Notes: generated by a model from the letters alone, not told the origin. A stretch of 64,000 nucleotides of DNA from Leclercia sp. AS011 (GCF_037152535.1 NZ_JBBCMA010000003.1:124001-188000), one strand, 5' to 3'; positions 10,075 through 20,428 are shown, counted from the stretch's first letter. A program made the numbers and translations.

Positions 10075-10470
10075 ATGACCAGCCGATTTATGCTGATTTT
10101 TGCCGCGGTGAGTGGCTTTATTTTTGTTGCCCTGGGCGCTTTTGGCGCACACGTCTTACGCAAATCCCTGGGTGTGGTGGAGATGGGCTGGATCCAAACG
10201 GGTCTGGAATATCAGGCGTTTCATACCCTGGCGATCTTCGGATTAGCCGTGGCGATGCAGCGCCGGATCAGTATCTGGTTTTACTGGAGCAGCGTATTTA
10301 TGGCGCTGGGTACCGTGCTCTTCAGCGGTAGCCTGTACTGCCTTGCGCTGTCGCATTTACGCCTGTGGGCGTTTGTTACCCCGGTGGGCGGCGTCAGCTT
10401 CCTCGTCGGGTGGGTTTTAATGTTAATCGGTTCGTTCCGTCTGAAACGCAAGGGCGTTGTTCATGAATAA
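10075..10470 (+). CDS. ygdD: YgdD, inner-membrane protein (DUF423)
   Basis: 131 residues, nearly identical to E. coli YgdD. Four predicted membrane helices are visible: about 5-27, 43-62, 68-90 and 97-120, with a short basic C-tail ([10 protein letters not shown]). No function is established. Its stop overlaps the start of rlmM by 8 nt (10463-10470), so the two genes are probably cotranslated. Confidence 0.93.
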   Translation: MTSRFMLIFAAVSGFIFVALGAFGAHVLRKSLGVVEMGWIQTGLEYQAFHTLAIFGLAVAMQRRISIWFYWSSVFMALGTVLFSGSLYCLALSHLRLWAFVTPVGGVSFLVGWVLMLIGSFRLKRKGVVHE

Positions 10471-11563
10471 AGTTGTCTTATATTGTCGCCCGGGCTTTGA
10501 AAAAGAGTGTGCCGCGGAGATCACTGATAAAGCCGCGAAGCGCGAAGTGTTTGGTTTTGCCCGCGTGAAAGAGAATGCGGGCTATGTCATTTTCGAGTGC
10601 TATCAGGCCGATGACGCGGAAAAACTGGTCCGCGACCTGCCGTTCAGTTCGCTGATTTTTGCCCGTCAGATGTTTGTTGCGGGTGAACTCCTGAAAGATC
10701 TGCCGCCTGAAGATCGCATTTCGCCGATTGTTGGCATGCTGCAGGGCGTGGTGGAGAAGGGGGGCGACCTGCGCGTTGAAGTCGCCGATACCAACGAAAG
10801 CAAAGAATTGATGAAGTTCTGCCGTAAGTTCACCGTGCCGCTGCGCGCAGCACTGCGTGAGGCGGGCGTGCTGACCAATTACGAGACCCCAAAACGCCCC
10901 GTGGTGCATATCTTCTTTATCGCGCCAGGCTGCTGTTATGCCGGGTATTCGTATACCACCAATAACTCACCGTTCTTTATGGGCATCCCCCGTCTGCGGT
11001 TCCCGGCTGATGCCCCGAGCCGTTCAACGCTGAAGCTGGAAGAGGCGTTTCACGTCTTTATTCCTGCTGATGAGTGGGACGAACGCCTGGCAAACGGCAT
11101 GTACGCGGTCGATCTCGGAGCTTGTCCGGGCGGCTGGACCTATCAGCTGGTGAAGCGCAACATGTGGGTTGCCTCTGTCGACAACGGCCCGATGGCGCAA
11201 AGCCTGATGGATACCGGGCAGGTGACCTGGCTGCGTGAAGACGGTTTCCGCTATCGCCCAACCCGCAACAACATCTCCTGGATGGTGTGCGACATGGTAG
11301 AGAAGCCGGCGAAAGTAGCGGCGCTGATGGCCTCCTGGCTGGTCAACGGCTGGTGCCGTGAAACTATTTTTAACCTCAAGCTGCCCATGAAAAAGCGCTA
11401 TGAGGAGGTCTCGCAGAACCTGGCCTACATTCAGGAGCAGATGGATGAGCACGGTATTAACGTGGTGATCCAGGCGCGCCAGCTGTACCACGATCGCGAA
11501 GAAGTCACCGTGCATATCCGCCGCTGGTGGGCTGCCGTGGGTGGACGTCGCGACGAGAGATAA
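10463..11563 (+). CDS. rlmM: RlmM, 23S rRNA 2'-O-ribose methyltransferase (C2498)
   Basis: SAM-dependent enzyme that 2'-O-methylates C2498 of 23S rRNA. The 366 residues equal E. coli. An N-terminal THUMP domain (about 1-170) is followed by a Rossmann methyltransferase domain with the SAM motif [14 protein letters not shown] (about 214-227). The K-D-K-E-type residues include KLPMKKRY and the acidic [10 protein letters not shown] segment. I chose the ATG at 10463 ([12 protein letters not shown]) over the TTG at 10457. Overlaps ygdD. Downstream lies a REP element and then convergent xni; the fuc genes found here in E. coli are absent. Confidence 0.96.
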   Translation: MNKVVLYCRPGFEKECAAEITDKAAKREVFGFARVKENAGYVIFECYQADDAEKLVRDLPFSSLIFARQMFVAGELLKDLPPEDRISPIVGMLQGVVEKGGDLRVEVADTNESKELMKFCRKFTVPLRAALREAGVLTNYETPKRPVVHIFFIAPGCCYAGYSYTTNNSPFFMGIPRLRFPADAPSRSTLKLEEAFHVFIPADEWDERLANGMYAVDLGACPGGWTYQLVKRNMWVASVDNGPMAQSLMDTGQVTWLREDGFRYRPTRNNISWMVCDMVEKPAKVAALMASWLVNGWCRETIFNLKLPMKKRYEEVSQNLAYIQEQMDEHGINVVIQARQLYHDREEVTVHIRRWWAAVGGRRDER

Positions 11564-11573
11564 CCTTTGTAAC

Positions 11574-11599
11574 GCCCGGTGGCGCTTCGCTTACCGGGC
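11574..11599. repeat. REP-like palindrome between rlmM and xni
   Basis: An imperfect palindrome beginning GCCCGGT and ending ACCGGGC with a GGCGC...TCGCT interior. The same consensus recurs at 32996-33023, 41119-41195, 45414-45439 and 46204-46279. It sits between two convergent genes, as REP elements usually do. Confidence 0.75.
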
Positions 11600-11605
11600 A
11601 TGAAC

Positions 11606-12364
11606 TCACCCTCGTTCTAACCGTAACTGCTGCAAATTCCCGTCTAACTGTAAATCCGTCTGCAACCGCGCCACGTCCCGGCAGATAAAGGCCATCTCTT
11701 TGTGTGCCTCCAGCTTTTTGCGCCACTTCTCTGGCACCGCGTCCAGACGGGCGTAAATCCCCTCCAGATCCTGAAAATCGGTCAGCAGCTGAGCCGCGCT
11801 TTTCGGGCCAATTCCGGCGACGCCCGGAACTTTAGAGCTGCTGATCCCGGCCAGCCCCCAGTAATCCGGCAGCTGCTGGGGCGAGACGCCAAACTCACTG
11901 GCGATAAAGGGGGCGTCGAGCCAGCGTTTCTGGAAATAGTCGCGAATGCGGATGGTGGGGGAAAGCAGCTGACAGTAGCCTTTGTCGGTGGAGACAATCG
12001 TAGCCTGATGACCGGCGCTGGCCACTTTTACCGCCAGGGTGGCGGCCAGATCGTCAGCTTCGTTACCCTGTGCGCCCCAGCAGGGCACCCCACGCTGCTC
12101 AAAGGCGGCGCGGAACGCCGGCATTTCGGCATGCAGATCGTCCGGCATGGGCGCGCGCCCGGCTTTGTAATCCGGAAGGCGCTGATGTCGCCAGCCGCTG
12201 TTACGGGCTTCATCGTCAAACACGGCGACCACATGGCTGGGCTGGCTGTGGCGAATAAGCTGCTCCAGCGCATGCAGGCAGGTGTCCTTGCAGGGCGTGC
12301 CCTGAACCGCGTGGATGCGCCGGATGAGGTTCAGCGCGTCGACAATAAGCAAATGAACGGCCAC
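11606..12364 (-). CDS. xni: Xni (ExoIX), flap endonuclease-like protein
   Basis: 252 residues (E. coli 251), related to the 5' nuclease domain of DNA polymerase I. It has the PIN-like fold with acidic metal ligands in [28 protein letters not shown] and [13 protein letters not shown] helix-hairpin-helix lies at [16 protein letters not shown]. In E. coli it acts on flapped DNA and lacks several metal ligands of true FENs. It is transcribed towards rlmM, with its own start 83 bp from sdaB's terminal hairpin. Confidence 0.95.
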   Translation of the reverse strand: MAVHLLIVDALNLIRRIHAVQGTPCKDTCLHALEQLIRHSQPSHVVAVFDDEARNSGWRHQRLPDYKAGRAPMPDDLHAEMPAFRAAFEQRGVPCWGAQGNEADDLAATLAVKVASAGHQATIVSTDKGYCQLLSPTIRIRDYFQKRWLDAPFIASEFGVSPQQLPDYWGLAGISSSKVPGVAGIGPKSAAQLLTDFQDLEGIYARLDAVPEKWRKKLEAHKEMAFICRDVARLQTDLQLDGNLQQLRLERG

Positions 12365-12444
12365 AGATTTTCTCCCTTCTGTTCAGTCAAATAAGGGTAA
12401 CACTGTCGGCGGGGGGAAACTACGTGTGGCGGGGCGTTCGGGAA

Positions 12445-12472
12445 GGAGCCTCGCAAAACGAGGCTCCTTTTT
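12445..12472. terminator. Perfect hairpin between xni and sdaB
   Basis: A perfect 9-bp stem (GGAGCCTCG / CGAGGCTCC, loop CAAAA) lies just past the sdaB stop. The T-run is on the plus-strand side (12468-12472); in the sdaB direction a run of A precedes the stem and no T-run follows. It probably ends sdaCB mRNA and blocks plus-strand transcription into sdaB. Confidence 0.6.
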
Positions 12473-12476
12473 GGAC

Positions 12477-13844
12477 TTAGTCGCAGGTGACAATCTTCAT
12501 CGCCAGACCACCGCGGGAGGTTTCGCGGTATTTGGCGTTCATGTCTTTCCCGGTCTCATACATGGTTTCAATCACTTTATCCAGGCAGACGCGCGGCTCG
12601 CTGGTACGGCGCAGCGCCATACGCGCGGCGTTGACCGCCTTCACGGAGGCAATCGCGTTACGCTCGATGCACGGCACCTGTACCTGACCGGCTACCGGAT
12701 CGCAGGTCAGACCGAGGTTATGCTCCATCCCGATCTCTGCGGCAATGCAGACCTGCGCCGGGCTACCGCCCAGCAGCTCCGCCAGACCCGCCGCCGCCAT
12801 GGAGCAGGCGACGCCCACTTCGCCCTGGCAGCCCACTTCCGCGCCGGAAATAGAGGCGTTCATCTTGTACAGCGAGCCAATCGCGCTGGTGACCAGCAGG
12901 TAGCGGGCCAGCGAGTTTGCATTCACTTCACGAATGAACTTGTCGTAATAGGCCAGCACCGCCGGAACGATACCGCAGGCACCGTTGGTTGGCGCAGTGA
13001 CCACACGACCGCCTGCGGCGTTCTCTTCATTCACCGCCAGCGCGAACATGTTAATCCAGTCCACCACCGCCATCGGATCGCTGGTGGTTTTGTCGCTACT
13101 CACCAGCATGCGGCGCAGGGCGGCAGCACGGCGCGGAACGCGCAGTTTGCCCGGCAGCACGCCCTCGGTAGTGATACCGCGTTCAATACCGCCGCGCATC
13201 ACTTCCCAGACGTTGGCAAAGTGCTGTTCCAGCTCGGCTTTGCTGTGCAACGCCAGTTCGTTTTGCATCATCAGGCCGGAGAGTGACAGACCACTTTCCT
13301 GGCAATGGCGCTGGAGATCGGCCGCCGATTTATACGGATAAGGGACCGCCACAGGCGCGCTGTCGCTCTGACCAAAATGGTCTTCGTCGACGATAAAGCC
13401 GCCGCCGATGGAGTAGTAAGTTTGGCTGTAAATCACCTTGTCGCCTGCCAGCGCGGTGATGCGCATGCCGTTCTCGTGCAGCGACAGGTTGTCGGCATGG
13501 AAATTCATGCAGCGATCAACCGGGAACTCAACTTCGTGCTCACCCTTCGCCAGCAGCAAGCGGCTGTGGGTGTTAACGTCCTGGATAAAGCCCGGGATGG
13601 CGTCAATATCAACGCTATCCGGCAGGTTGCCCGCCAGGCCCATAATAATGGCGATATCGGTATGGTGACCTTTGCCGGTCAGCGACAGGGAGCCGTAAAC
13701 ATCCACCACCACGCGGGTCGTGTCGTGCAGCATTCCGCGTGCAATAAGATCGTCCGTGAACTGTTTACCGGCTTTCATCGGCCCGACGGTGTGCGAGCTG
13801 GATGGACCAATACCAATTTTGAAAATATCGAAAACGCTAATCAT
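12477..13844 (-). CDS. sdaB: SdaB, L-serine dehydratase 2
   Basis: Deaminates L-serine to pyruvate and ammonia. The 455 residues equal E. coli SdaB. An N-terminal beta domain (SSSHTVGPMKAG near residue 15) is followed by the catalytic alpha domain, which binds a 4Fe-4S cluster: conserved cysteines appear in TNGACGIVPA, ACSMAAAGLAELLGGSP and GLTCDPVAGQVQVPCIER. It is an oxygen-sensitive iron-sulfur enzyme, not PLP. It is second in an operon with the serine transporter gene sdaC, with a strong hairpin in the 63-bp gap. Confidence 0.96.
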   Translation of the reverse strand: MISVFDIFKIGIGPSSSHTVGPMKAGKQFTDDLIARGMLHDTTRVVVDVYGSLSLTGKGHHTDIAIIMGLAGNLPDSVDIDAIPGFIQDVNTHSRLLLAKGEHEVEFPVDRCMNFHADNLSLHENGMRITALAGDKVIYSQTYYSIGGGFIVDEDHFGQSDSAPVAVPYPYKSAADLQRHCQESGLSLSGLMMQNELALHSKAELEQHFANVWEVMRGGIERGITTEGVLPGKLRVPRRAAALRRMLVSSDKTTSDPMAVVDWINMFALAVNEENAAGGRVVTAPTNGACGIVPAVLAYYDKFIREVNANSLARYLLVTSAIGSLYKMNASISGAEVGCQGEVGVACSMAAAGLAELLGGSPAQVCIAAEIGMEHNLGLTCDPVAGQVQVPCIERNAIASVKAVNAARMALRRTSEPRVCLDKVIETMYETGKDMNAKYRETSRGGLAMKIVTCD

Positions 13845-13879
13845 GATGCGTCCGTTGCTTTACGTCTTGGGAGAAGAGT

Positions 13880-13899
13880 GCGCCGTCCGAAGACGGCGC
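13880..13899 (-). promoter_or_regulatory. Intercistronic hairpin between sdaC and sdaB
   Basis: A perfect 8-bp GC-rich stem (GCGCCGTC / GACGGCGC, loop of four) lies in the 63-bp gap. There is no good T-run, so it is more likely an mRNA-stability or attenuation element that sets the ratio of transporter to enzyme than a full terminator. Confidence 0.5.
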
Positions 13900-13907
13900 G
13901 GGAGGAA

Positions 13908-15197
13908 TTAAGCGAACAGCGAGAAGAAGATAGCGGAGATTGCAATCAGACCCATAATCACAACGAAGACGTTGCTGATCTGGCCGCTGTATTTACGCAT
14001 CGCTGGCACTTTCTGAATCGCGTACATCGGCATCAGGAACAGGATCATCGCGATAACCGGGCCGCCGAGGGTTTCGATCATCCCGAGGATGCTCGGGTTC
14101 AGGGTAGCAACCGCCCAAGTGGTCAGCAGCATGAACAGTGCAGTGATTTTGTTCAGCTTGTTGATTTCAATGCTCTTGCCTTTACCGCGCAGAGATTTAA
14201 TCACCATGCCGTTAAAGCCTTCACGTGCGCCCAGGTAGTGGCCGAGGAAGGATTTGGTAATGGCGATAATGGCGATGATTGGCGCCATCCAGGCAATAAC
14301 CGGTGCGTTAAAGTGGTTTGCCAGGTAGGAGAGAATCGATATGTTCTGCGCTTTCGCTGCTGCCAGATCCGCCGGGGAGAGGCTCAGTACGCAGCTGAAG
14401 ACGAAGAACATAACGGTGATAACCATCATCACGTGAGCGCGAGCCAGAATGCTGGAACACTTTTTCTCGGCACCCTGACCGTACTCTTCACGCTTCGCTA
14501 CTGCGAAGGAGGAGATGATCGGGGAGTGGTTGAAGGAGAAGACCATGACCGGGATTGCCAGCCACAGGGTCATCCACAGGCCGTTGCCAGTGGCAGACGC
14601 GCTGCTCAGGGACAGCGTTTCCAGCGCCGCGCCGTTCCACTGTGGGATCAGGTAGCAGGCCAGCACCATCAGAGCGATAACGAACGGGAACACCAGCACG
14701 CTCATCGCCTTCACAATCATCTGCTCACCGAAGCGCACGATAGTCATCATGCCGACGATCAGGATCAGCGACAGAATGGCGCGTGGCGGTGGGGTCATGC
14801 CCAGCTGATGGGTCATGAAGCTGTCCACGGTGTTGGTGATAGCCACGCTATAAACTAACAGGATTGGGTAAATGGCAAAGAAGTAGAGCAGGGTAATCAG
14901 CTTACCTGCGCCAATACCGAAATGCTCTTCCACTACTTCGGTGATGTCTTCGCCCGGGTTTTTACCAGAGAGCACAAAACGGGTCAGGCCGCGGTGTGCA
15001 AAGTAGGTCATCGGGAAGGCGATGATCGCCATGATGATCAGCGGGATTAAGCCGCCCACACCTGCGTTAATCGGAAGGAAAAGAACACCAGCGCCGATTG
15101 CTGTGCCGTAAAGGCCAAGCATCCACATGGTATCTGTTTTACGCCATCCACTTCGGGTTTCAAGCGAAGCAACGGTGCTGGTTTGAGTGGTTTCCAT
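13908..15197 (-). CDS. sdaC: SdaC, serine/proton symporter
   Basis: Inner-membrane serine:H+ symporter of the HAAAP family; 429 residues, equal to E. coli. About 11 hydrophobic segments are visible (for example 22-40, 43-62, 92-115 and 146-170). It imports the substrate of SdaB, its operon partner. CTGGAG lies 6 nt before the ATG. The upstream region is long (541 bp to ppnN), in line with regulation by CRP and Lrp known for E. coli. Confidence 0.95.
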   Translation of the reverse strand: METTQTSTVASLETRSGWRKTDTMWMLGLYGTAIGAGVLFLPINAGVGGLIPLIIMAIIAFPMTYFAHRGLTRFVLSGKNPGEDITEVVEEHFGIGAGKLITLLYFFAIYPILLVYSVAITNTVDSFMTHQLGMTPPPRAILSLILIVGMMTIVRFGEQMIVKAMSVLVFPFVIALMVLACYLIPQWNGAALETLSLSSASATGNGLWMTLWLAIPVMVFSFNHSPIISSFAVAKREEYGQGAEKKCSSILARAHVMMVITVMFFVFSCVLSLSPADLAAAKAQNISILSYLANHFNAPVIAWMAPIIAIIAITKSFLGHYLGAREGFNGMVIKSLRGKGKSIEINKLNKITALFMLLTTWAVATLNPSILGMIETLGGPVIAMILFLMPMYAIQKVPAMRKYSGQISNVFVVIMGLIAISAIFFSLFA

Positions 15198-15669
15198 TGT
15201 GTCTCCAGGAAGTAGCTAATGTCAGGTTTCTGGTCAAATTCGATGCAAAAAGGGCTAATCGTAATATGAAATTCGCTCAGCGACGGTTTTTATATAATTT
15301 TTCTCCGTAACTATCGGCGGGCGGAAAGATACATTTTAGTAATGGATCTATCAGTGATCCCGATCTCAAATGCGATAATCCACTTATGATGTGGGTATCT
15401 TTAGACCATTTGTCTGCTAAGAAAACACCACGACGAATTTCTGGGCGCGAAGGCTACCATTAACGATATGTGGCGAGATAGATCCCCCGGAAAGATAGGA
15501 GTCATACGCTGTAAAAGTGTCGGTTTAGAGGATTTTTTCGTGCTTTATGGCGTTTGTGGCTAATAAATCACGCTCTGCAAAACTACGTAATCGTTTGCGT
15601 TGTGTTATGAAATAGCAAAAAGATAAGTAATGGTAATAGTGCAAAAGAGGCCATGTCACTGAAGGCAAT
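15198..15669. other. Non-coding region upstream of sdaC
   Basis: About 470 bp between the divergent ends of sdaC (start) and ppnN (end). A weak CRP-like motif AGTGA-N6-TCTCA lies at 15353-15368, about 155 bp upstream of sdaC. I found no gene, tRNA or convincing promoter pair in the rest. CRP control of sdaCB is known in E. coli; this particular site is a guess. Confidence 0.35.
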
Positions 15670-15702
15670 AAAAAAGCCGGGAGGCGAAAGGCCATTCCCG
15701 GC
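15670..15702 (-). terminator. Terminator of ppnN
   Basis: On the minus strand a stem GCCGGGA / TCCCGGC closes a 13-nt inner region and is followed by six T. A second GC-rich palindrome (GCCCGGCATGCGTGCCGGGC, about 15712-15731) lies between it and the stop codon. Confidence 0.75.
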
Positions 15703-15738
15703 GGGAGGGGATGCCCGGCATGCGTGCCGGGCAGGACG

Positions 15739-17103
15739 TCAGGCAGAAATCTCGTAGCAGGGGATGTAGGCAGAGCCGGGAAGTTTCATACGGTGCTGGG
15801 CGACGAAGCCCTGCAGCAGATCGTCCATGCGGCGCATCATGTCGCGGTCGCCATGAATTTTGTAGGGGCCGAACTCTTCAATGGCCTGGATACCCACCTC
15901 TTTCACGTTACCGGCAACGATGCCCGAGAAGGCGCGACGCAGATCGGCGGCCAGCACTTCAACCGGCTGATCGGGATACAGTTTCAGGTTGGCCATGTTT
16001 TCGTGCGACGGCTCAAACGGGATCTGCAGATCCGGAGAAATACGGATCGACCAGTTAAAGCTGTAGGCATCTCCGGTATCGCGGCGGTTCTCTTTCACCA
16101 GCGGCATGGCCTTTTTCATCAGCCGCGCCACCTCTGCGGCATCATCAATGATGATGCGATAGTGACGGCGGGCCGCCTCGCCCAGGGTATGCACGATGAA
16201 CTCATCCAGCACGCGGAAGTAGTCTGCGCTCTCTTTCGGACCGGTCAGGATCAGCGGCAGGACCTGATCCTGGTTGGCCGGATGCATCAGAATGCCCAGC
16301 AGATAGAGCAGCTCCTCGGCGGTACCCACGCCCCCCGGGAAAATGATGATCCCGTGCGCGATACGGACAAAGGCCTCAAGACGTTTCTCAATATCCGGCA
16401 TGATGATCAGTTCGTTGACCAGCGGATTCGGCGGCTCAGCGGCGATGATCGACGGCTCGGTCATGCCGATGAAACGGCCCTCTTTGTAGCGCTGCTGGGC
16501 ATGACCCACCGCTGCACCCTTCATTGGCGCTTCCATCGCGCCCGGACCACAGCCGGTGCAGATGTTCAGCTCGCGCAGCCCCAACTGGGTGCCCACGCGA
16601 CGGGCGTAGAGGTATTCGGTTTCGTTAATGGAGTGACCGCCCCAGCACACTACCATGCTCGGGGCTTCGCCCACGTGCAGGGCGCGGGCGTTACGCAGAA
16701 TAGAGAACACCAGGTTGGTGATATGGGCCGAGCTTTCCAGGTTCAGATGCTGAAAACGACCGGCGTTACTGATCTGGCCGTTCACAAACAGAATATCGCG
16801 CAGCACGGCAAACAGGTTGGCCTGCAGGGCACGAATAATGCGCCCGTCAACAAAGGCGTCTTCCGGTGGGTTAATCAGCTCCAGCTTCACGCCACGTTCG
16901 CGGCGCAGAACGTTAATATCAAAGCTTTCAAAGCGGGACAGCAGCTCTTTGCTGTTGTCGGTGAGGCTACCGGAGTTCAGAACGGCAAGTGAACAGTTGC
17001 GAAACAGTTGATAAAGATCGCTGCTGGCCGTGCTCTTGAGCATGTCCACTTCCAGCTGCGACAACATGTCCATTGAGCCAAGCGGGCTAATATGTGTAAT
17101 CAA
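15739..17103 (-). CDS. ppnN: PpnN, nucleotide 5'-monophosphate nucleosidase (LOG family)
   Basis: Cleaves purine and pyrimidine nucleoside monophosphates to base and ribose 5-phosphate; stimulated by (p)ppGpp in E. coli. The 454 residues match. The LOG (Lonely Guy-like) core has the hallmark PGGVGTAEE (about 316-324) and [15 protein letters not shown]- and C-terminal extensions (DUF4478/DUF3412) are present. The E. coli name was ygdH. Monocistronic. The alarmone link is pertinent because relA lies in the same window. Confidence 0.95.
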   Translation of the reverse strand: MITHISPLGSMDMLSQLEVDMLKSTASSDLYQLFRNCSLAVLNSGSLTDNSKELLSRFESFDINVLRRERGVKLELINPPEDAFVDGRIIRALQANLFAVLRDILFVNGQISNAGRFQHLNLESSAHITNLVFSILRNARALHVGEAPSMVVCWGGHSINETEYLYARRVGTQLGLRELNICTGCGPGAMEAPMKGAAVGHAQQRYKEGRFIGMTEPSIIAAEPPNPLVNELIIMPDIEKRLEAFVRIAHGIIIFPGGVGTAEELLYLLGILMHPANQDQVLPLILTGPKESADYFRVLDEFIVHTLGEAARRHYRIIIDDAAEVARLMKKAMPLVKENRRDTGDAYSFNWSIRISPDLQIPFEPSHENMANLKLYPDQPVEVLAADLRRAFSGIVAGNVKEVGIQAIEEFGPYKIHGDRDMMRRMDDLLQGFVAQHRMKLPGSAYIPCYEISA

Positions 17104-17219
17104 GTGAGCTCCTTACGGGACGTTTATCGTCTTTCCCTGCTGATTACAATAGCCCTGGCTTATGACCTTTCACAACCCAAAGCGCGGAACGGACCGCGCA
17201 TATTGTGAATTTATTTATC

Positions 17220-18062
17220 TTACTGACGGACTAAACGACCGATCGCCGGCACAAAATCGCTGTTGCTGCGCCACGGATTGATATCCAGACCGCCGCGGCG
17301 GGTATAGCGGGCGTAGACGCTCAGCGTCTCTGGCTGGCAGAAATGGAGAATGTCGTTGAAGATGCGCTCCACGCACTGCTCATGGAACTCGTTGTGGTTG
17401 CGGAAGGAGACCAGGTAGCGCAGCAGCTTCTCGCGATCGATTTTAGCGCCGCGATACTGGATCTGTACTGAACCCCAGTCAGGCTGATGGGTGATCAGGC
17501 AGTTGGATTTCAGCAGGTGGCTGACCAGGGTCTCTTCCACTACCTTGCCGCTGGCGGCGTTTTCCAGCCAGGCGGTATCAAACTGGTAGTTGTCGATCTC
17601 AATGTCCTGCTCGTCAATACAGGTGCCGTGGAAGTGGGCGATCGGCTGACCTTCCAGTTCGTCAATGCGGTAGAGGGCAACGGTCACTTTTCCCTGTGCG
17701 CAGGCGCTTAAGTCGCGTTCCAGCGTGCGCTGCACCGCTTCCCAGCTGTCAAAGCGGGTCTGGTTGAAGCTGTTGAGGTAGAGCTTAAAGCTTTTGGACT
17801 CCACCAGGTTGACGCTGGTGTAATCCAGCTCAACGTGACCTACCGCCACCTGCGGTAAACCGCGGGCGTTAAGCCAGGAGAGCTCATACAGCGTCCAGAT
17901 ATCGCCGCCGTGGAAGGGCAGGCTATCGGCTTTCAGCCCCAGCGGATCGCGGTTGAGACTGCGCGGCACGCCCTGTAACAGGCTGGCGTCGTAGATGTCG
18001 CGGTAGGCGGTGCTTTTGCCCAGGGTTAAACCCGATAAGGCATCATGATTTTCGTAAGACAT
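17220..18062 (-). CDS. queF: QueF, NADPH-dependent 7-cyano-7-deazaguanine reductase
   Basis: Reduces preQ0 to preQ1 in queuosine synthesis. 280 residues, the bimodular (type II) form; E. coli has 282. The NADPH motif [17 protein letters not shown] (about 89-105) and the catalytic cysteine in [14 protein letters not shown] (about 188) with the following aspartate are present. Partner enzymes QueE and QueD are at 40442-41566. It is divergent from syd with a 69-bp gap that holds no preQ1 riboswitch. Confidence 0.95.
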   Translation of the reverse strand: MSYENHDALSGLTLGKSTAYRDIYDASLLQGVPRSLNRDPLGLKADSLPFHGGDIWTLYELSWLNARGLPQVAVGHVELDYTSVNLVESKSFKLYLNSFNQTRFDSWEAVQRTLERDLSACAQGKVTVALYRIDELEGQPIAHFHGTCIDEQDIEIDNYQFDTAWLENAASGKVVEETLVSHLLKSNCLITHQPDWGSVQIQYRGAKIDREKLLRYLVSFRNHNEFHEQCVERIFNDILHFCQPETLSVYARYTRRGGLDINPWRSNSDFVPAIGRLVRQ

Positions 18063-18131
18063 GTTTCGTTGTCACTTTAAAGGTAAACTATGCGGCTGAG
18101 TGTATCCTGGCTTATATGAAGAGAGAAACCG

Positions 18132-18677
18132 GTGGATAAAGAGACTGCTGCTGCCTTAACCGCGTTTACGGCGCGTTACTGTGACGCCTGGCATGATCAG
18201 AAAGGGTCATGGCCTCAAAGTGAGGCGCTGTATGGCGTCCCGTCGCCCTGTATTATTACCTCTTCCAGGGATACCGTGACCTGGCAGCCCCAGCCATTTA
18301 CCGCGGAGCAGAATGTAAACGCGATTGAACGTGCCATGGATATTGTGGTACAACCTCCGGTCCACGCGTTCTATACCACACAGTTCGCCGGGGATATGTG
18401 CGCTCGCTTTGATAACGAGACGCTGACTCTGCTGCAAACCTGGAGCGAAGAGGATCTGCTGCGCGTGCAGGAGAACCTGATTGGGCATCTGGTCACCCAG
18501 AAGCGCCTGAAGTTATCGCCAACGCTGTTTATCGCCACGCTCGACAGTGAAATGGATATTATCTCTGTCTGCAACCTCTCGGGGAACGTGGTAAAAGAGA
18601 CGCTAGGCACCCAGAAACGCCAGATACTCTCCGCTTCTCTTACGGATTTCCTCAACTCTCTTCATCCCGTCGTGTAA
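18132..18677 (+). CDS. syd: Syd, SecY-interacting protein
   Basis: Small cytosolic protein that binds SecY and was found by its effect on SecY-SecE assembly; 181 residues as in E. coli. The concave acidic surface family motif is not diagnostic, but [15 protein letters not shown] (here [15 protein letters not shown]) and [16 protein letters not shown] are conserved. The start is GTG at 18132 after GAGAGAAACC; no ATG lies nearby in frame. The downstream intergenic region holds csrB. Confidence 0.93.
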   Translation: MDKETAAALTAFTARYCDAWHDQKGSWPQSEALYGVPSPCIITSSRDTVTWQPQPFTAEQNVNAIERAMDIVVQPPVHAFYTTQFAGDMCARFDNETLTLLQTWSEEDLLRVQENLIGHLVTQKRLKLSPTLFIATLDSEMDIISVCNLSGNVVKETLGTQKRQILSASLTDFLNSLHPVV

Positions 18678-18696
18678 TCCTGGATACTACTGCGCG

Positions 18697-18730
18697 TGTG
18701 AGAGATCTCTTACAAAGGTTGTAAGAGATC
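18697..18730 (+). promoter_or_regulatory. UvrY (GacA) binding palindrome upstream of csrB
   Basis: TGTGAGAGATCTCTTACA (18697-18714) matches the 18-bp UvrY/GacA site TGTAAGAGATCTCTTACA with one change. A second partial copy TGTAAGAGATC follows at 18720-18730. It lies about 175-190 bp before the CsrB 5' end, the known distance. The BarA kinase that phosphorylates UvrY is encoded at 26574-29333. Confidence 0.85.
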
Positions 18731-18888
18731 ACCGTAATTACCGATATGCTTACTCTATTATTCTCGCCAAAAATTAATGGCTAATCAGTGAGTTAATAAC
18801 TTAACCCTTAGTAATATGATGTAACATCTCTTTAATTTGGCTTACAGGGTGCCTTGTAAGACGAAGCGGAATAGAGGATCCTATGTTC

Positions 18889-19250
18889 GTCGACAGGAAG
18901 CCGACACGAGAAACGAACATCAGGATGATGGCGTTTCTTAACAGGACACGTCAGGAAGGCGTTTCAAGGAAGGCTTCAGGACGAAGCGAAAGGATAACGC
19001 AGGATGCGTGAAGGACACCTCCAGGAAGGAGAATGAGAGCCGGTAAGGACGTCCGGTGGGTCAGGAAGGCCAGGACGTTTCAGGATGAAACAGTCACATC
19101 AGGATGATGTGCGCAGGATGCAGCGGTCGAGGAACGACCAGACTTTCGGGTCAGAGGAAAAGTTGTCACGGATGAGCAGGGAGCACTAAAAGTAGCTGGA
19201 TTGCTGCGAAACGAACCGGGAGCACTGTTTTTACAGTGCTCCCTTTTTTT
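18889..19250 (+). ncRNA. csrB: CsrB, CsrA-sequestering small RNA
   Basis: About 362 nt between syd and yqcC, the conserved csrB place. It begins GTCGACAGG as in E. coli, contains 23 GGA triplets (many as CAGGA(T/A) in small hairpin loops), the conserved 3' block AAAGTTGTCACGGATGAGCA and ends with a terminator (GGGAGCACTG / CAGTGCTCCC and seven T). Each RNA binds several CsrA dimers and relieves CsrA repression of glycogen and biofilm genes. The RNA is a little shorter than in E. coli (369). Confidence 0.96.
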
Positions 19251-19307
19251 ATTTCTGCGTGGTCTTTGCTATGCTGCGCGCCGTTCAGATTTTCAGTTGA
19301 GGTTTTC

Positions 19308-19634
19308 ATGACGCATCACGACCACGTGCGCGCGCAGCTGCACGCCATCGAAGCTTTATTGCGCGATCATCAACTGTGGCAGGAGACGGCGCCGCAGCCT
19401 GACGCGTTTGAGAGCACACAACCTTTCTGCATGGATACCCTGGAGCCGTTTGAGTGGCTGCAGTGGGTACTCATTCCCCGCATGCATGCCCTGATTGAAG
19501 GCGGGCATCCGCTGCCGCAAAACTTTGCCGTCGCCCCCTATTATGAAATGGCGCTGGATGCGGCCCATCCGTCACGCGAGGCGGTGCTGGCCGCATTGCT
19601 GGCGCTGGATACGCTATTTGGCGATGAAGCATGA
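19308..19634 (+). CDS. yqcC: YqcC family protein
   Basis: 108 residues, close to E. coli YqcC (109); a DUF446 all-alpha protein with unknown function. Conserved: FCMDTLEPFEWLQWVLIPRMH and NFAVAPYYEMALD. The ATG at 19308 follows TTGAGG and gives the family N-terminus MTHHDHVR; the longer frame from 19236 would start inside the CsrB terminator. It overlaps truC in an ATGA, so the two are coupled. Confidence 0.92.
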   Translation: MTHHDHVRAQLHAIEALLRDHQLWQETAPQPDAFESTQPFCMDTLEPFEWLQWVLIPRMHALIEGGHPLPQNFAVAPYYEMALDAAHPSREAVLAALLALDTLFGDEA

Positions 19635-20404
19635 TCGAGATCCTTTATCAGGATGAGTGGCTGGTGGCAGTCAATAAACCCTCCGGCTGGCTGGTGCACC
19701 GGAGTTGGCTCGATCGCGATGAAAAAGTAGTGGTAATGCAGACGGTGCGCGACCAGATTGGTCAACACGTTTTTACCGCCCACCGTCTCGACAGACCCAC
19801 CTCCGGCGTGCTGCTGATGGGGCTCTCCAGCGAGGCCGGACGCCGTCTTTCCCAGCAGTTCGAACAGCATCAGATCCAGAAACGCTACCACGCGATTGTC
19901 CGGGGCTGGCTGACCGAAAGCGCGACGCTCGACTATCCGCTGATTGAAGAGCTGGATAAAATCGCCGATAAATTCGCCCGGGACGACAAAGAGCCGCAGC
20001 CTGCGGTGACGGACTATCGCGGCATGGCGACCACCGAAATGCCGGTCGCCACCGGTAAGTTCCCGACCACGCGCTACAGCCTGGTCGAGCTGGAGCCGAA
20101 AACCGGGCGTAAGCACCAGCTGCGTCGTCACCTTTCGCATCTGCGCCATCCGATCATCGGTGACAGCAAGCATGGCGATCTGAAACAGAACCGCAGCGCC
20201 GCCGAACACTTTGGCTGCAACCGTCTGATGCTGCACGCCAGCCAGCTGAGCCTGGTCCATCCCTTTACCGGCGAGCCGCTGACGATCCGCGCGGGCCTCG
20301 ATCCGGTGTGGATGCAGGCGCTGTCACACTTTGGCTGGTGTGGGCAACTCCCCGAAAATGAAAGGGTTGAGTTTGCACCCGCCAACGTTCAGGATGAACG
20401 TTAA
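19631..20404 (+). CDS. truC: TruC, tRNA pseudouridine(65) synthase
   Basis: Forms pseudouridine at position 65 in tRNA-Ile1 and tRNA-Asp. 257 residues (E. coli 260). RluA-family: catalytic aspartate in TAHRLDRPTSGVLLMG (about D54), plus GRKHQLRRHLSHLRHPIIGD near the C-terminal half. Coupled to yqcC by a 4-nt overlap and followed by yqcA after 24 bp. Confidence 0.95.
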   Translation: MIEILYQDEWLVAVNKPSGWLVHRSWLDRDEKVVVMQTVRDQIGQHVFTAHRLDRPTSGVLLMGLSSEAGRRLSQQFEQHQIQKRYHAIVRGWLTESATLDYPLIEELDKIADKFARDDKEPQPAVTDYRGMATTEMPVATGKFPTTRYSLVELEPKTGRKHQLRRHLSHLRHPIIGDSKHGDLKQNRSAAEHFGCNRLMLHASQLSLVHPFTGEPLTIRAGLDPVWMQALSHFGWCGQLPENERVEFAPANVQDER

Positions 20405-20428
20405 TTGCATTCATTGAGGGAGTAAACC

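Noticed and set aside
13305..14858. A 517-codon plus-strand frame opposite sdaB and sdaC
   Set aside because: It lies opposite two well-matched genes and has low-complexity, histidine- and glutamine-rich antisense composition with no family match.
18063..18131. A preQ1 riboswitch before queF
   Set aside because: The 69-bp gap lacks the compact pseudoknot motif and belongs partly to syd's leader.
19236..19634. A longer 132-residue yqcC start
   Set aside because: The extra residues would be translated from the CsrB terminator; the internal ATG at 19308 has the better RBS and family match.
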